64,000 bases of DNA from Plesiocystis pacifica SIR-1 (GTDB taxonomy: Bacteria > Myxococcota_A > Polyangia > Nannocystales > Nannocystaceae), in contig NZ_ABCS01000008.1 in assembly GCF_000170895.1 (NCBI RefSeq), positions 1 to 64,000 on the forward strand, written 5' to 3'. Position numbers and translations under genes: made by a program. The notes beneath the pieces were generated by a model. The model searched no databases. It had not been told where the DNA came from and saw only the letters and a program-made list of their open reading frames with translations. How positions within the stretch are numbered: the stretch's first letter is position 1; every line of letters begins with the position of its first letter. This document shows positions 7,211-18,505 of the stretch, piece by piece.

Positions 7211-8914
7211 TCACATGCGGAAGTTGTAGGTGAAGCCCTGCTGGTCCGCCTGGAACTTGGGGAACTTCGCGCCCTTGGCCGCCGAGGCGACGCAGGAGCC
7301 GAGGGGCTTGCCAGCGTGCTCGCCGACGGCGGTGGCCGAGACCACGGAGCCGCTCGAGCCCTTGACCGAGAACTTGATGCCGACCTTGGTGCCCGGGGCA
7401 GCGCCGTTCTTGGGACCGCAAGCCTTGGCCGCCGCCTTCACGCCGCCGACGCCCTGCTTGATCTGCGTGGCGCCGAGCTTGGCGGGCAGGCTGGGATCGG
7501 CCGCGGCCTTTTGCGAGCCGCCGCCACCACCACCGCCGCCGCACTTGGCGAGCTTGGGGTTCAGGAGACAGTCGACGTCGGGGTCCTGGCTCTTGGGCTT
7601 CTTCTCGGGCGTGGGCGAAGCGGCCTTGGTGTCGCCGCCCGTGCCCCCAGAGGTGGCCTTCTTGGTCGACTTCTTCTTGGACGACTTCTTGGTCGGGCCG
7701 GCCTCGCCGCCGGTCTCGCCGGCGGTCTCCTCACCGCCGGTCTCGGCGGCTTCCTCTTCCTTGCCCTCGTCCTTCTCTTCGTCCTCGTCCTTGTCTTTGT
7801 CCTCGTCGTCGTCCTTGTCCTTGTTGTCCACGGACCCGGGGGCGATGACGGTCTTCTCGATGATCTGCGGCGTGTCGTCCTTGAGCATCACCATCGCGCC
7901 GAGGCCGAGGAGGCCGAGGAGCAAGATGGCGATGAGGATGTACATCGGCGCGTTCGAGCGCTGAGGAGCGGGCTCCGGAGCGGCCGCGGCCGGGGTCTCC
8001 GTGACCAGGGGCTCGACGGACAAGCCACCGAGGCCGCCGCCGCCGAAGGTCGGCAGCGCGTCCTCTTCACCGCCGCCGCCGCCACCGAGGCCGCCGCCGA
8101 CGTCACCGTCGCCGCCCTGGGCCTCCATCATCGCGCCCATGGCACGGATGTCGATGAGGCCGGAGCCCTCGGAGGCCGGAGCCGTCGTCGACGGAGCCGA
8201 GCGGACCGGGCCCGCGCTGGCCGGCTTTTGGGCCGAGGCCATGGCCTTGAGGCTGTCGAGGGAGAACAGCACGGAGTTTTCGTTGCGCTGACCGGTCAGC
8301 GAGCTGACCCGAGGCGAATCCTCTGCGTCGGGCTCGGCTGCTGCTGCTGCCGGAGCGGCTGCTGCTGGCGCCGCGGCCGGAGCCTCGTCACCGCCACCGA
8401 AGCTGCCTGCGCCGCCACCGAACTCGCCGCTGCTGGCCGCGAAGGCATCGTCGGCGCCCGAGCTGGCGAAGGGATCGTGGTCATCGCCACCACCGACGGC
8501 AGCCGCTGCTCCGACAGCCGCTGCAGCGCCTGCTGCAGCCGCTACCGCAGCGCCACCGCCCGCCTCACGGTCAGGCAGGTTGGCGAAGGCCTCGATCGAG
8601 CCAAGCTCGACCCAGTCCTCGAAGCCCTCCTGCCAAACGGAGGTCGACTTGTCGACCTCGCCCGCGTCGTAGCGACGACGGACCTCGTCCTCCGAGATCG
8701 GACCGATGGTGTCACCGTCGATGGCGAGGTGCCAACCGGGCGGCTCCTCCGAGGGCGCGGGCTCGCTCGCGGCCGCGTCGGCCCCGGCTGCCGCCTTGTC
8801 TCGGACGATGATGACGTTGCTGCACTTCTTGCAGCGGATCTTGAAAGTCTTCCCGCGGACCTTCTCGTCCGCGATGGAGTACTTCGCTCCACATTTGTCA
8901 CATTCGATTCTCAC
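7211..8914 (-). CDS. AgmX/GltJ-like zinc-ribbon, GYF and TonB-like C-terminal domain protein
   Basis: 567 aa from GTG 8914 (AGAGG 8 nt upstream). Domains in order: N-terminal MJ0042-type zinc ribbon (Cys5, 8, 28, 31); GYF-like domain about 61-112 (WHLAIDGDTIGPISEDEV, then VWQEGFEDWVEL); long Ala/Gly/Pro cytoplasmic linker containing ENSVLFSLDSLKAM near 212-225; one membrane helix about 323-344; a Lys/Asp/Glu-rich spacer; and a C-terminal AgmX/PglI domain ending GFTYNFRM, the TonB-like periplasmic domain. In Myxococcus xanthus AgmX (GltJ) belongs to the envelope-spanning gliding-motility complex and its zinc ribbon and GYF domain bind cytoplasmic regulators. Here only one such gene is present and the other glt genes are absent, so a role in motility or polarity is inference. 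Domain assignment is firm. Confidence 0.85.
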   Translation of the reverse strand: MRIECDKCGAKYSIADEKVRGKTFKIRCKKCSNVIIVRDKAAAGADAAASEPAPSEEPPGWHLAIDGDTIGPISEDEVRRRYDAGEVDKSTSVWQEGFEDWVELGSIEAFANLPDREAGGGAAVAAAAGAAAAVGAAAAVGGGDDHDPFASSGADDAFAASSGEFGGGAGSFGGGDEAPAAAPAAAAPAAAAAEPDAEDSPRVSSLTGQRNENSVLFSLDSLKAMASAQKPASAGPVRSAPSTTAPASEGSGLIDIRAMGAMMEAQGGDGDVGGGLGGGGGGEEDALPTFGGGGLGGLSVEPLVTETPAAAAPEPAPQRSNAPMYILIAILLLGLLGLGAMVMLKDDTPQIIEKTVIAPGSVDNKDKDDDEDKDKDEDEEKDEGKEEEAAETGGEETAGETGGEAGPTKKSSKKKSTKKATSGGTGGDTKAASPTPEKKPKSQDPDVDCLLNPKLAKCGGGGGGGGSQKAAADPSLPAKLGATQIKQGVGGVKAAAKACGPKNGAAPGTKVGIKFSVKGSSGSVVSATAVGEHAGKPLGSCVASAAKGAKFPKFQADQQGFTYNFRM

Positions 8915-9162
8915 GACAAAACCTCTGCCTGCCTCGACGGCTCGCTCTCGCGCCTTGGGTCTCTGCTCACCGCATCGGAGCACGCACCAGCCGCGCGAAG
9001 GCTCTGCCCTCGCCCGTTGCGGTGTCCGAGCGTCATGGGCGAACTCGCTGAGGGGATATCCGTCCGCGAGTCGGGAAACCTTAGAGTTCGCGTCATGGGG
9101 GGTTCGTGCATGCGGCCGGAGAGGGGTGGGTTGGCACCCCGATCCCTCGCCGACGGGGCGCC

Positions 9163-9191
9163 AGTATATGGAACCAAGTGTTCGCGCACAA
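9163..9191 (-). promoter_or_regulatory. Sigma70-like promoter of the AgmX-like gene
   Basis: On the minus strand TTGTGC, 17-nt spacer, TATACT. The transcript would start about 240 nt before GTG 8914. Confidence 0.5.
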
Positions 9192-9355
9192 CCGGGATGA
9201 ACGCCGTCGCCGCCGACCCGTGCGGTGAATACGCAACTTCGATTGAAGGACGTTGCAAGCGAGTCACTGGCGAGAAACGCCCTCCTGGACGGACGGCCCC
9301 CCTACCCCGCTCGCCGCCTCGGTGGTGCGCGCCACGGCCCGGGCACCGCGCCCAC

Positions 9356-9410
9356 GGAAAAACCCGCGCTCGAGCCACCAACGCCGTGGATGGACTCGAG
9401 AACGCGGGTT
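9356..9410 (-). terminator. purA terminator
   Basis: Minus strand: AACCCGCGTTCTCGAG pairs with CTCGAGCGCGGGTT across a 20-nt loop (stem 9361-9374 with 9395-9410, one-side bulge) and is followed by a T run. It lies 50 nt after the purA stop. Confidence 0.8.
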
Positions 9411-9458
9411 CTCGCGAGGATTTCCTCGACGACTCGATCGGCGACCGGGGCACCGTCC

Positions 9459-10742
<1,284 letters not shown>

Positions 10743-10807
10743 GCTCCCGCCTCCATGTTGATGCGCGTCGTCATGTTCGACTCTCTCTTCCTGAACTCGG
10801 TGAACTC

Positions 10808-12136
10808 TCAGCTCGGCTGTTGGGACCAGCCCTCGGCGCCCTCGCGCCAGCGCTGCACGCTGCCGTCGCTGGCGAACCAGACCAGGCCCTGCGCGCCGCG
10901 GCGGCTCGCCTGGCGCAGGGCCGACTCGACCTCGGCGACGGCGCAGATCCACGCGCGCTGGCCATCGCGGCGCAAGCTCGCGGCCAGCTCGGCCGCGCGA
11001 GCCCGGCGCTGCCCCGCCCCGCTCGGCTCGCCCGGCTGGACCGCGAGCATGGTCGCCGGCGCGGCCGCGTCGGCCTGCCCGGAGTCCGCGGCCATCAGCG
11101 CCTCGTCGAGGGCGTCGAGGTCGATGGCCAGGCCGCTCGCCGGCAAGGTCGCGCCGTAGCGGGTCAGCATGTCGTCGTAGCGACCGCCGCGGACCACGGG
11201 CTCGCTCGCGCCCGGGGCCCACACGCGCATGCGCAGGCCGGTGTAGTAGTCGAAGCCTCGGACCTCGCCGAGATCCACGAGCAGGCGCTCGGCGACGGCC
11301 GGGGTCTGGCGCTGGACGACCTCGACGACGGCGCGCAGCTCCTCGAGGGCCGCCCGGGCCTCACCCGCGTCGACGCCAGCGAGCAGCTCGCGGGCGCGGT
11401 CGAGGATGGCCGGGGGGCCGTAGAGCTCGCACAGCTCGGCCACGGCGTCGACCTGCGCCGGGGCGCAGCGCGAGCCCAGCAGGTCGACCACCCCGCCGCG
11501 ATCCTTGCGACCCAGGCGGGCGCGCAGCTCCTTGGCGACGGCCTTGGGCAGGTCCAGGCCCGCGATCAGCTTGCGGCCCACGCCCGTGTGCGAGAGATCG
11601 AAGCGGTGGGCCGTCGAGCCCAGGGCCGACAGCGCCTCGTCGGCCAGGCCGATGAGCTCCGCGTCCGCCCACGGGGTCTGCTCGCCCACGCACTCGACCC
11701 CGACCTGGTGCAGCTCGCTGCGATCGTGGCGGCCGTGGGGCAGGCGGACCGAGGTGGCCGCGTAGCACAGGCGGACCTGATCCCCGGCCTCGACCTCGCC
11801 GCCGACGCGCTGGGCGATGACCCGGGCGATCTGCGGCGTGACGTCGGAGCGCAGCGCGACGACGTCACCGGTCCCCGCCTCGATGAAGCGGACGCAGCGC
11901 TCTGCCATGTCGGCGCTCAGGCCCCGGGCGTGGACCTCGAAGTACTCGAGCAGCGGCGGCGTGATCTCGCGGTAGCCCCAGCCCTCGAACACCCGCAGCA
12001 GGCGCTCGCGGTTGCTCCGGCGTCGGCGCGAGGTCGTGGGCAGGAGGTCCCGGGCGCCGATCGGCAGCGGGTTGAACACGCTGGTGTCGACGACCGCCGA
12101 ATCCCAATCGTAATCGTTGAGCTCGTCGCGGGTCAT
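10808..12136 (-). CDS. hisZ: ATP phosphoribosyltransferase regulatory subunit (HisRS paralogue)
   Basis: 442 aa. Class II aaRS-like core: GARDLLP near the N-terminus, then LRSDVTPQIARVIAQR in place of the HisRS motif 2, and RGGRYDDML in motif 3. HisZ is the catalytically dead HisRS relative that activates the short form of HisG, first enzyme of histidine synthesis, by forming a hetero-octamer. The C-terminal part lacks a normal HisRS anticodon-binding domain, ending in an Ala/Arg-rich region. The ATG at 12136 has GGAGG 7 nt upstream; it follows the DUF1015 gene by 34 nt. No hisG or other his gene is visible. Confidence 0.85.
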   Translation of the reverse strand: MTRDELNDYDWDSAVVDTSVFNPLPIGARDLLPTTSRRRRSNRERLLRVFEGWGYREITPPLLEYFEVHARGLSADMAERCVRFIEAGTGDVVALRSDVTPQIARVIAQRVGGEVEAGDQVRLCYAATSVRLPHGRHDRSELHQVGVECVGEQTPWADAELIGLADEALSALGSTAHRFDLSHTGVGRKLIAGLDLPKAVAKELRARLGRKDRGGVVDLLGSRCAPAQVDAVAELCELYGPPAILDRARELLAGVDAGEARAALEELRAVVEVVQRQTPAVAERLLVDLGEVRGFDYYTGLRMRVWAPGASEPVVRGGRYDDMLTRYGATLPASGLAIDLDALDEALMAADSGQADAAAPATMLAVQPGEPSGAGQRRARAAELAASLRRDGQRAWICAVAEVESALRQASRRGAQGLVWFASDGSVQRWREGAEGWSQQPS

Positions 12137-12170
12137 GTCGGCCTCCGGGGGTGCGTCGCCGTCCCCGAGC

Positions 12171-13508
<1,338 letters not shown>

Positions 13509-13515
13509 CAGCGCC

Positions 13516-13521
13516 CCTATA
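13516..13521 (-). promoter_or_regulatory. -10 box for leaderless DUF1015 mRNA
   Basis: The minus strand reads TATAGG, then 7 nt, then ATG 13508. It lies downstream of the purD terminator. Confidence 0.4.
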
Positions 13522-13565
13522 CCGCGGCGAGCCAGTCGACTCCAGGGGCCTCGACACCCCCACGC

Positions 13566-13586
13566 CACAAAAGCCCGCGCGGGCTC
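13566..13586 (-). terminator. purD terminator
   Basis: The minus strand has the self-complementary AGCCCGCGCGGGCT (13572-13585) followed by a TTTT run, 11 nt after the purD stop. Confidence 0.65.
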
Positions 13587-13596
13587 ACACGTGGGC

Positions 13597-14868
13597 TCAC
13601 AGCGCCCGCGCGCCGATGTCCCGGCGCAGCTGCCCGCCCTCGAGGGTGACGGCGTCCGCGAGGCCGTAGGCCGCCCCCAGGGCCGCCCCCAGGTCCTCCC
13701 CGCGGGCGCACAGGCCGAGCACGCGGCCGCCGTTGGTCAGCCAGCGCTCCCCCTCCAGGCGGCTCCCGGCGTGGAAAATGGCCAGGTCATCGTCGGCCGC
13801 GGCCCGCTCCATCGCGGCCCCGAGGCCCTGGAGCTCGACGCCCTTGGTCGAGCTGGCGGGATAACCGGCCGACGCGAGCACGATCGTCGCAGCGGGATCT
13901 CCAGCCAGGTGCTCCGAGCGCAGGCCGCCGGTCGCCGCGGCGTGCAGGCGCGGCACCAGGGGCACCTTGAGGCCGAGCATCAACGGCTGGACCTCGGGAT
14001 CGCCAAAGCGCACGTTGTACTCGATGACCTTGGGCTCGCCCGCGTCGATCATCAGGCCCACGAAGAGCACGCCGACGAAGGCCCGGCCCTCGTCCCGCAA
14101 GCCCCGCAGGGTCGGCTCGACGACGCGCTCGAGGACCTTCGCGCGCACGGCCGCGTCGACCACGGGCGCGGGGCAGTAGGCGCCCATGCCCCCGGTGTTC
14201 GGGCCGGTGTCGCCCTCGCCGATGCGCTTGTGGTCCTGGCAGGGCTCGAAGGTCGCCGCGTTCACGCCGTCGGTGAGCACGAAGAAGCTGGCCTCCTCGC
14301 CCACGAGCCGCTCCTCGAGCACGACCTCGGCCCCGGCCTCGCCGAAGCGGCCGCCCTCGAGGCACTCGCGCAGGGCCGCCTCGGCCTCCGCGGCGGTCTC
14401 GGCCACGGTCACGCCCTTGCCCGCCGCCAGGCCGCTGGCCTTGACCACCGGGGGACGCTCGAAGCTCGCCAGCGCCGTCAGGCCGTCCTCGATGGTGCGC
14501 ACGGTGACGTGGCGCGCCGTGGGGATGCCGTGGGCGATCATGAAGGCCTTGGCCGCGGCCTTGCTGCCCTCGAGCTCGGCCGCCGCCGCGCTCGGGCCGA
14601 CGGTCGGCACCTCGGCCTCGCGCAGGGCGTCGCCGAGGCCCGCGACCAGGGGGGCCTCCGGGCCGACGATGGCCAGATCGACGCCCTCGCGCATGGCCAG
14701 CGCGACCAGGGCCGTCCGCTCGCCGACGCCGACGGCCTCGCATCGCGCTCCAGCCAGCTGGGCGATGGCGTCGCTGCCCGGGGCCGCGAGGACCTCGTGG
14801 CCCTCCTGGACGCAGCGCCACGCCAGGGCGTGCTCGCGCCCACCGCTACCGACGATCAAGATCTTCAT
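13597..14868 (-). CDS. purD: Phosphoribosylamine-glycine ligase (GAR synthetase)
   Basis: 423 aa, family length; ATP-grasp enzyme joining phosphoribosylamine and glycine, second step of purine synthesis. Signatures are MKILIVGSGGREHALAW (GSGGREHA 7-14), VVKASGLAAGKGV, FFVLTDG and the metal/ATP-binding NVRFGDPEVQPLML. The ATG at 14868 has AGGGAG upstream. It follows purH by 50 nt, forming purH-purD, and is closed by a hairpin terminator. Confidence 0.96.
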   Translation of the reverse strand: MKILIVGSGGREHALAWRCVQEGHEVLAAPGSDAIAQLAGARCEAVGVGERTALVALAMREGVDLAIVGPEAPLVAGLGDALREAEVPTVGPSAAAAELEGSKAAAKAFMIAHGIPTARHVTVRTIEDGLTALASFERPPVVKASGLAAGKGVTVAETAAEAEAALRECLEGGRFGEAGAEVVLEERLVGEEASFFVLTDGVNAATFEPCQDHKRIGEGDTGPNTGGMGAYCPAPVVDAAVRAKVLERVVEPTLRGLRDEGRAFVGVLFVGLMIDAGEPKVIEYNVRFGDPEVQPLMLGLKVPLVPRLHAAATGGLRSEHLAGDPAATIVLASAGYPASSTKGVELQGLGAAMERAAADDDLAIFHAGSRLEGERWLTNGGRVLGLCARGEDLGAALGAAYGLADAVTLEGGQLRRDIGARAL

Positions 14869-14919
14869 GCTCGCGCTCCCTCGCAGGTCGTGGTTCGTGG
14901 TTCGAGGCTCAGTGCCCGC

Positions 14920-16533
14920 TCAGTGCCGGAAGTGGCGCTCGCCCGTGAACACCATGGCCAGGCCGCGCTCGTCGCAGGCCGCGACCACGTCCTTGTCCTT
15001 GATGGATCCGCCGGGCTGGATGACGGCCACGACCCCGGCCGCGGCCGCGCTGTCGATGCTGTCGCGGAAGGGGAAGAAGGCGTCGGAGGCCAGCACGGCG
15101 CCCTTGGCCAGCTCCCCCGCCCGGCTGATCGCCTGGCGCACGGCCTCGACCCGCGAGGTCTGCCCGCCGCCCACGCCCACGGTCACGCCGTCCTTGACCA
15201 GCACGATCGCGTTGCTGCGCACGTGCTTGCAGACCCGCTGGCCCAGATCGAGGGAGGCGAGCTCGTCGGCGCTGGGCTTGCGCTGGGTCGGGACCTCGCC
15301 GGCCGCCGCGGCGACCCCGATGAGGTCCTCGCGCTGGACGAGCAGGCCGCCGGCCACGGAGCGCAGGCGCAAGGGCGCGAGGTCCCTGCCCTCGAACATC
15401 GCCGGGATCTCGAGCAGGCGCAGGCGCTTTTTCTTGGCCAGGATCTCCCGGGCCTCGGGGGTGTAGCCCGGCGCCACGATGACCTCGAGGAAGGTCTCCT
15501 TGATGCGCGCGGCCATGGCCGCGTCGACGAACTCGGTGACCGACACGATCCCGCCGAAGGCGCTCTCGGCATCGGCCTCGCGGGCCTTGACGTAGACCGT
15601 GGCCAGCTCGTCGCTCGCGCTGCCGATCGCCGCGCCGCAGGGCGAGAGGTGCTTGAACACCGCCGCCGCCTTGCCGCCCTCGGGCAGCCCAGCCTTCAGA
15701 TCCCGGATCAGACCCAGGGCCGCGTCGGCGTCGAGCAGGTTGTTGTAGCTCAGCGCCTTGCCCTGGTGGACGATGGCCTGGTCCAGACCGGTGGCCTCGT
15801 CGCTGGCGTAGCTCGTCGCAAAGAAGCGGGCCTGCTGGTGGGGGTTCTCGCCGTAGCGCAGCTCGGCCACGGACTCGCCGGACACGAACAGGCCCTCGGG
15901 GATGGTCCCCGCGTCCAGGGCCTCGCCGGCGTCGTCGTGACGCGCGAGGTAGCTGGCGATCGCCGCGTCGTAGGCGGCCGTGTGCGCGAAGGCCTTGCGC
16001 GCCATGTTGCGCCGGAAGCTCTCGGGCAAGGTCCCCTCGGTCTCGCCGAGGACCTCGGACAGGCTCGAGTAGTCCTCGGGGTCGACGATGACCGCGACCC
16101 GGTTCCAGTTCTTGGCCGCCGCGCGGACCATGGTCGGCCCGCCGATGTCGATGTTCTCGATGGCGTCGGCGAAGCTGCAGCCCGGCTTGGCGATGGTCTC
16201 CCGGAAGGGATAGAGGTTGACGATCACCAGGTCGATGGGCGCGATGTCGTGGAGCTCGAGCTCGCGCTGGTGCGCCTCGGTCGGCAGGGCCAGGATGCCG
16301 CCGTGGATCTTGGGGTGCAGGGTCTTGACGCGGCCGTCGAGGATCTCGGGGGCGCCGGTGAACTCGGACACCTTCACGACGGCGACCCCGAGCTCGGACA
16401 GAGCGCGGTAGGTCCCGCCGGTCGAGAGCACCTCGACCTTGTGGGCAATCAGGATCTCGGCGAGAACGTCGAGCTTCGACTTGTCACTGACGCTGACGAG
16501 CGCGCGACGGATGGGCGCAGCGGGGGTCGACAC
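14920..16533 (-). CDS. purH: Bifunctional AICAR transformylase / IMP cyclohydrolase
   Basis: 537 aa. Catalyses the last two steps to IMP. The N-terminal MGS-like cyclohydrolase domain (about 8-200) shows ALVSVSDKS and LSTGGTYRAL; the C-terminal transformylase domain shows RYGENPHQ (226-233) and KHLSPCG (294-300). The usual form of the latter is KHxNPCG; the Asn-to-Ser change next to the conserved PCG is a mild oddity. The start is GTG 16533 (MSTPAAPIRRALVSVS), with TACCGG 6 nt upstream and no Shine-Dalgarno; a longer in-frame extension to 16704 is unlikely. First gene of purH-purD; a 13-bp imperfect inverted repeat lies upstream at 16591-16625. Confidence 0.95.
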   Translation of the reverse strand: MSTPAAPIRRALVSVSDKSKLDVLAEILIAHKVEVLSTGGTYRALSELGVAVVKVSEFTGAPEILDGRVKTLHPKIHGGILALPTEAHQRELELHDIAPIDLVIVNLYPFRETIAKPGCSFADAIENIDIGGPTMVRAAAKNWNRVAVIVDPEDYSSLSEVLGETEGTLPESFRRNMARKAFAHTAAYDAAIASYLARHDDAGEALDAGTIPEGLFVSGESVAELRYGENPHQQARFFATSYASDEATGLDQAIVHQGKALSYNNLLDADAALGLIRDLKAGLPEGGKAAAVFKHLSPCGAAIGSASDELATVYVKAREADAESAFGGIVSVTEFVDAAMAARIKETFLEVIVAPGYTPEAREILAKKKRLRLLEIPAMFEGRDLAPLRLRSVAGGLLVQREDLIGVAAAAGEVPTQRKPSADELASLDLGQRVCKHVRSNAIVLVKDGVTVGVGGGQTSRVEAVRQAISRAGELAKGAVLASDAFFPFRDSIDSAAAAGVVAVIQPGGSIKDKDVVAACDERGLAMVFTGERHFRH

Positions 16534-16590
16534 GGCGCCCCGGTACCACACCGCCGGGGGCGCGAATAGAGGAGCGGAAATTACGCGAAC

Positions 16591-16625
16591 CCGCGAGACT
16601 CGCCTCCCAGGTGCGAATCTCGCGG
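16591..16625. repeat. 13-bp inverted repeat upstream of purH
   Basis: Arms 16591-16603 and 16613-16625 pair with one mismatch and a 9-nt loop. It is either an operator upstream of the purH start (58-92 nt away) or a T-poor terminator of the regulator gene at 16730-17230. Confidence 0.5.
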
Positions 16626-16729
16626 ATTGCTCGGTTGTCTTGGAATTTGGCAGGGCTCGCCGCGTCACGGATGGAGACGAGATCCCCATCACGGCGCCAC
16701 GCACACGGCGGCGCCCTCGCGCGATGGGC

Positions 16730-17230
<501 letters not shown>

Positions 17231-17379
17231 GGCGAGTTCTCGTGGGAGTCGGTGTCGGTCGAGTGGTCGGAAGAGGGAGTGATGGGGGGAGGTCGAAGGC
17301 CGCAGCTGTCCTGGGCGCTGCGTCGGCGAGGCCGGGCGCAGGCTGCTTCCAGAGGGCGAATGGCGTCAGTCGATGGGGC

Positions 17380-17925
17380 TCAGAGCAGCTCCGTGGGGTC
17401 TGCGACGCCGCCCCCTCGGGGACGGCGGGCGCCAGCGGCGGGGATCAACAGCTTTTCGAGGCGATGAACCGCCTCGAGCAGCTCGGCGGCGGCGCGTCGG
17501 ACCGCGCGCAGCTCGTCGAATAGGCGGTCGCGGCGGTGGCCAGCAGCCTGGGCGGCGATCTTGTCCTCGAAGCGCACGAGCAAGGTGCTGCTCGCCTCGT
17601 CGAGGGTCTCGATGTCGTCCTTGAAGGCGAGGAACTTGTCTTGAATCTCTTCGAGCGTGTAGCGCTCGGCCATCAACTTCTTGATCAAGTTGATGCGGCG
17701 GACCGCGCGGATCGGGTAGACGCCGCGGGAGCCCTGGTTCTTGCCCTTTTGCCCGATCCGACGGGAGCGCGGGACCAGCCCGAGCTGCACGTAGCGGCGC
17801 AGGTTCGCCTCGCTAAAGCGCACGTCGTGCTCGCTGAACACCCGGACGAGGTCACGCGAGGTGAGCCCGTCCGCGTTCGCGGCTTCAATCTCGCGCAGCT
17901 GCGCTTCCGAAAGAGCGGTTGCCAT
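17380..17925 (-). CDS. MerR-type transcriptional regulator
   Basis: 181 aa from ATG 17925. A winged-helix MerR-like DNA-binding region (about 20-85) contains TSRDLVRVFSEHDVRFSEANLRRYVQLGLVPRS (given in two parts: TSRDLVRVFSEHDVRF, and SEANLRRYVQLGLVP), followed by GSRGVYPIRAVRRINLIKKL and a helical C-terminus (TLEEIQDKFLAF...) that may dimerise. There is no cysteine cluster for metals, so it is not a classical metal sensor. The C-terminus is Arg/Gly-rich. An upstream in-frame extension to 18123 crosses AT-rich intergenic DNA and is not supported. Target unknown. Confidence 0.75.
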   Translation of the reverse strand: MATALSEAQLREIEAANADGLTSRDLVRVFSEHDVRFSEANLRRYVQLGLVPRSRRIGQKGKNQGSRGVYPIRAVRRINLIKKLMAERYTLEEIQDKFLAFKDDIETLDEASSTLLVRFEDKIAAQAAGHRRDRLFDELRAVRRAAAELLEAVHRLEKLLIPAAGARRPRGGGVADPTELL

Positions 17926-18281
17926 TGGGCGGGGCCGTGATCGTGCGGACGAGGGAGCGGGAGGAGGCGCAGGAGAAGAGATGCGCGAGGAGAGGGAGCG
18001 AGAGCGTAGAGCTTCGAACGCAGGTCCTAGGACTGATCTTGATATGTGATCGTCTTGTTTGGCCGCGACCGAATGTACTCTATTCAGTGGAGACACGGAA
18101 GCAGTTTTTCTCTGTGGATTCAAATTTTTTGCGCCGATTCAAATGTCACAGCGCACTGAGAGCCACCCCTGTACAGGCTCACACTGGTCTAGGAGCCCGA
18201 ATCTGGGGTTCAACGGGATTCATCAACACCTGAACAAACCTCATGTAAGTCTGGCTCAGGCTGCATTTGACTCCCCATATC

Positions 18282-18332
18282 GATCGATTAAAGCGATCGA
18301 GAAGTCGACTCTCTCGATCGCTTTAATCGATC
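18282..18332. repeat. 21-bp perfect inverted repeat
   Basis: Arms 18282-18302 and 18312-18332 are exact reverse complements (left arm starts GATCGATTAAAGCG). The 9-nt loop contains the self-complementary AGTCGACT. No T run follows, so it is not a simple terminator. Confidence 0.9.
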
Positions 18333-18439
18333 ACTGTGGATTGTCTAAAAGTACAAATGATATTTCGTTCAGCATCCACGAAGAGCGCGCGGACTGCCAT
18401 CATTCGCCCGAGAACATGAGGTCTAGATTACAGACCTAA

Positions 18440-18478
18440 GCCAACCTAAAAAGCCTGCGCTCTCAGACGCAGGCTTTT
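18440..18478. terminator. Two-way terminator of the kinase gene
   Basis: An 11-bp stem AAAAGCCTGCG (18449-18459) with CGCAGGCTTTT (18468-18478) and 8-nt loop. On the minus strand it ends TTTTTAGGTTGGC; on the plus strand TTTT. Confidence 0.85.
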
Positions 18479-18505
18479 GGCCAAAAGGACACTCTTTCGA
18501 GTGGA

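Larger units (their letters stand above)
8915..9458. other. Long upstream region of the AgmX-like gene (544 bp)
   Basis: It contains the purA terminator (9356-9410) and a sigma70-like promoter for the AgmX-like gene (9163-9191). The predicted leader is about 240 nt, with a GGGGTG/CACCCC hairpin near its 5' end. No gene seen. Confidence 0.5.
17926..18505. other. AT-richer intergenic block (580 bp) with palindrome
   Basis: The stretch from about 18040 to 18450 is visibly poorer in GC than everything around it. It contains a 21-bp perfect inverted repeat (18282-18332) and ends in a two-way terminator. A 126-codon frame on the plus strand (18059-18439, TTG start) has no Shine-Dalgarno and a composition unlike local genes; I do not call it a gene. 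The block may hold a small RNA, regulatory DNA for the MerR-like gene, or a remnant of a foreign insertion. Confidence 0.5.

Noticed and set aside
16534..16729. Purine riboswitch upstream of purH
   Set aside because: The region shows only a 13-bp inverted repeat and no conserved aptamer junction, and the start looks leaderless.
18059..18439. 126-codon frame in the AT-rich block
   Set aside because: It begins with TTG and lacks a Shine-Dalgarno or -10 box at the right distance, its composition is unlike neighbouring proteins, and it overlaps the palindrome. It remains a weak possibility.
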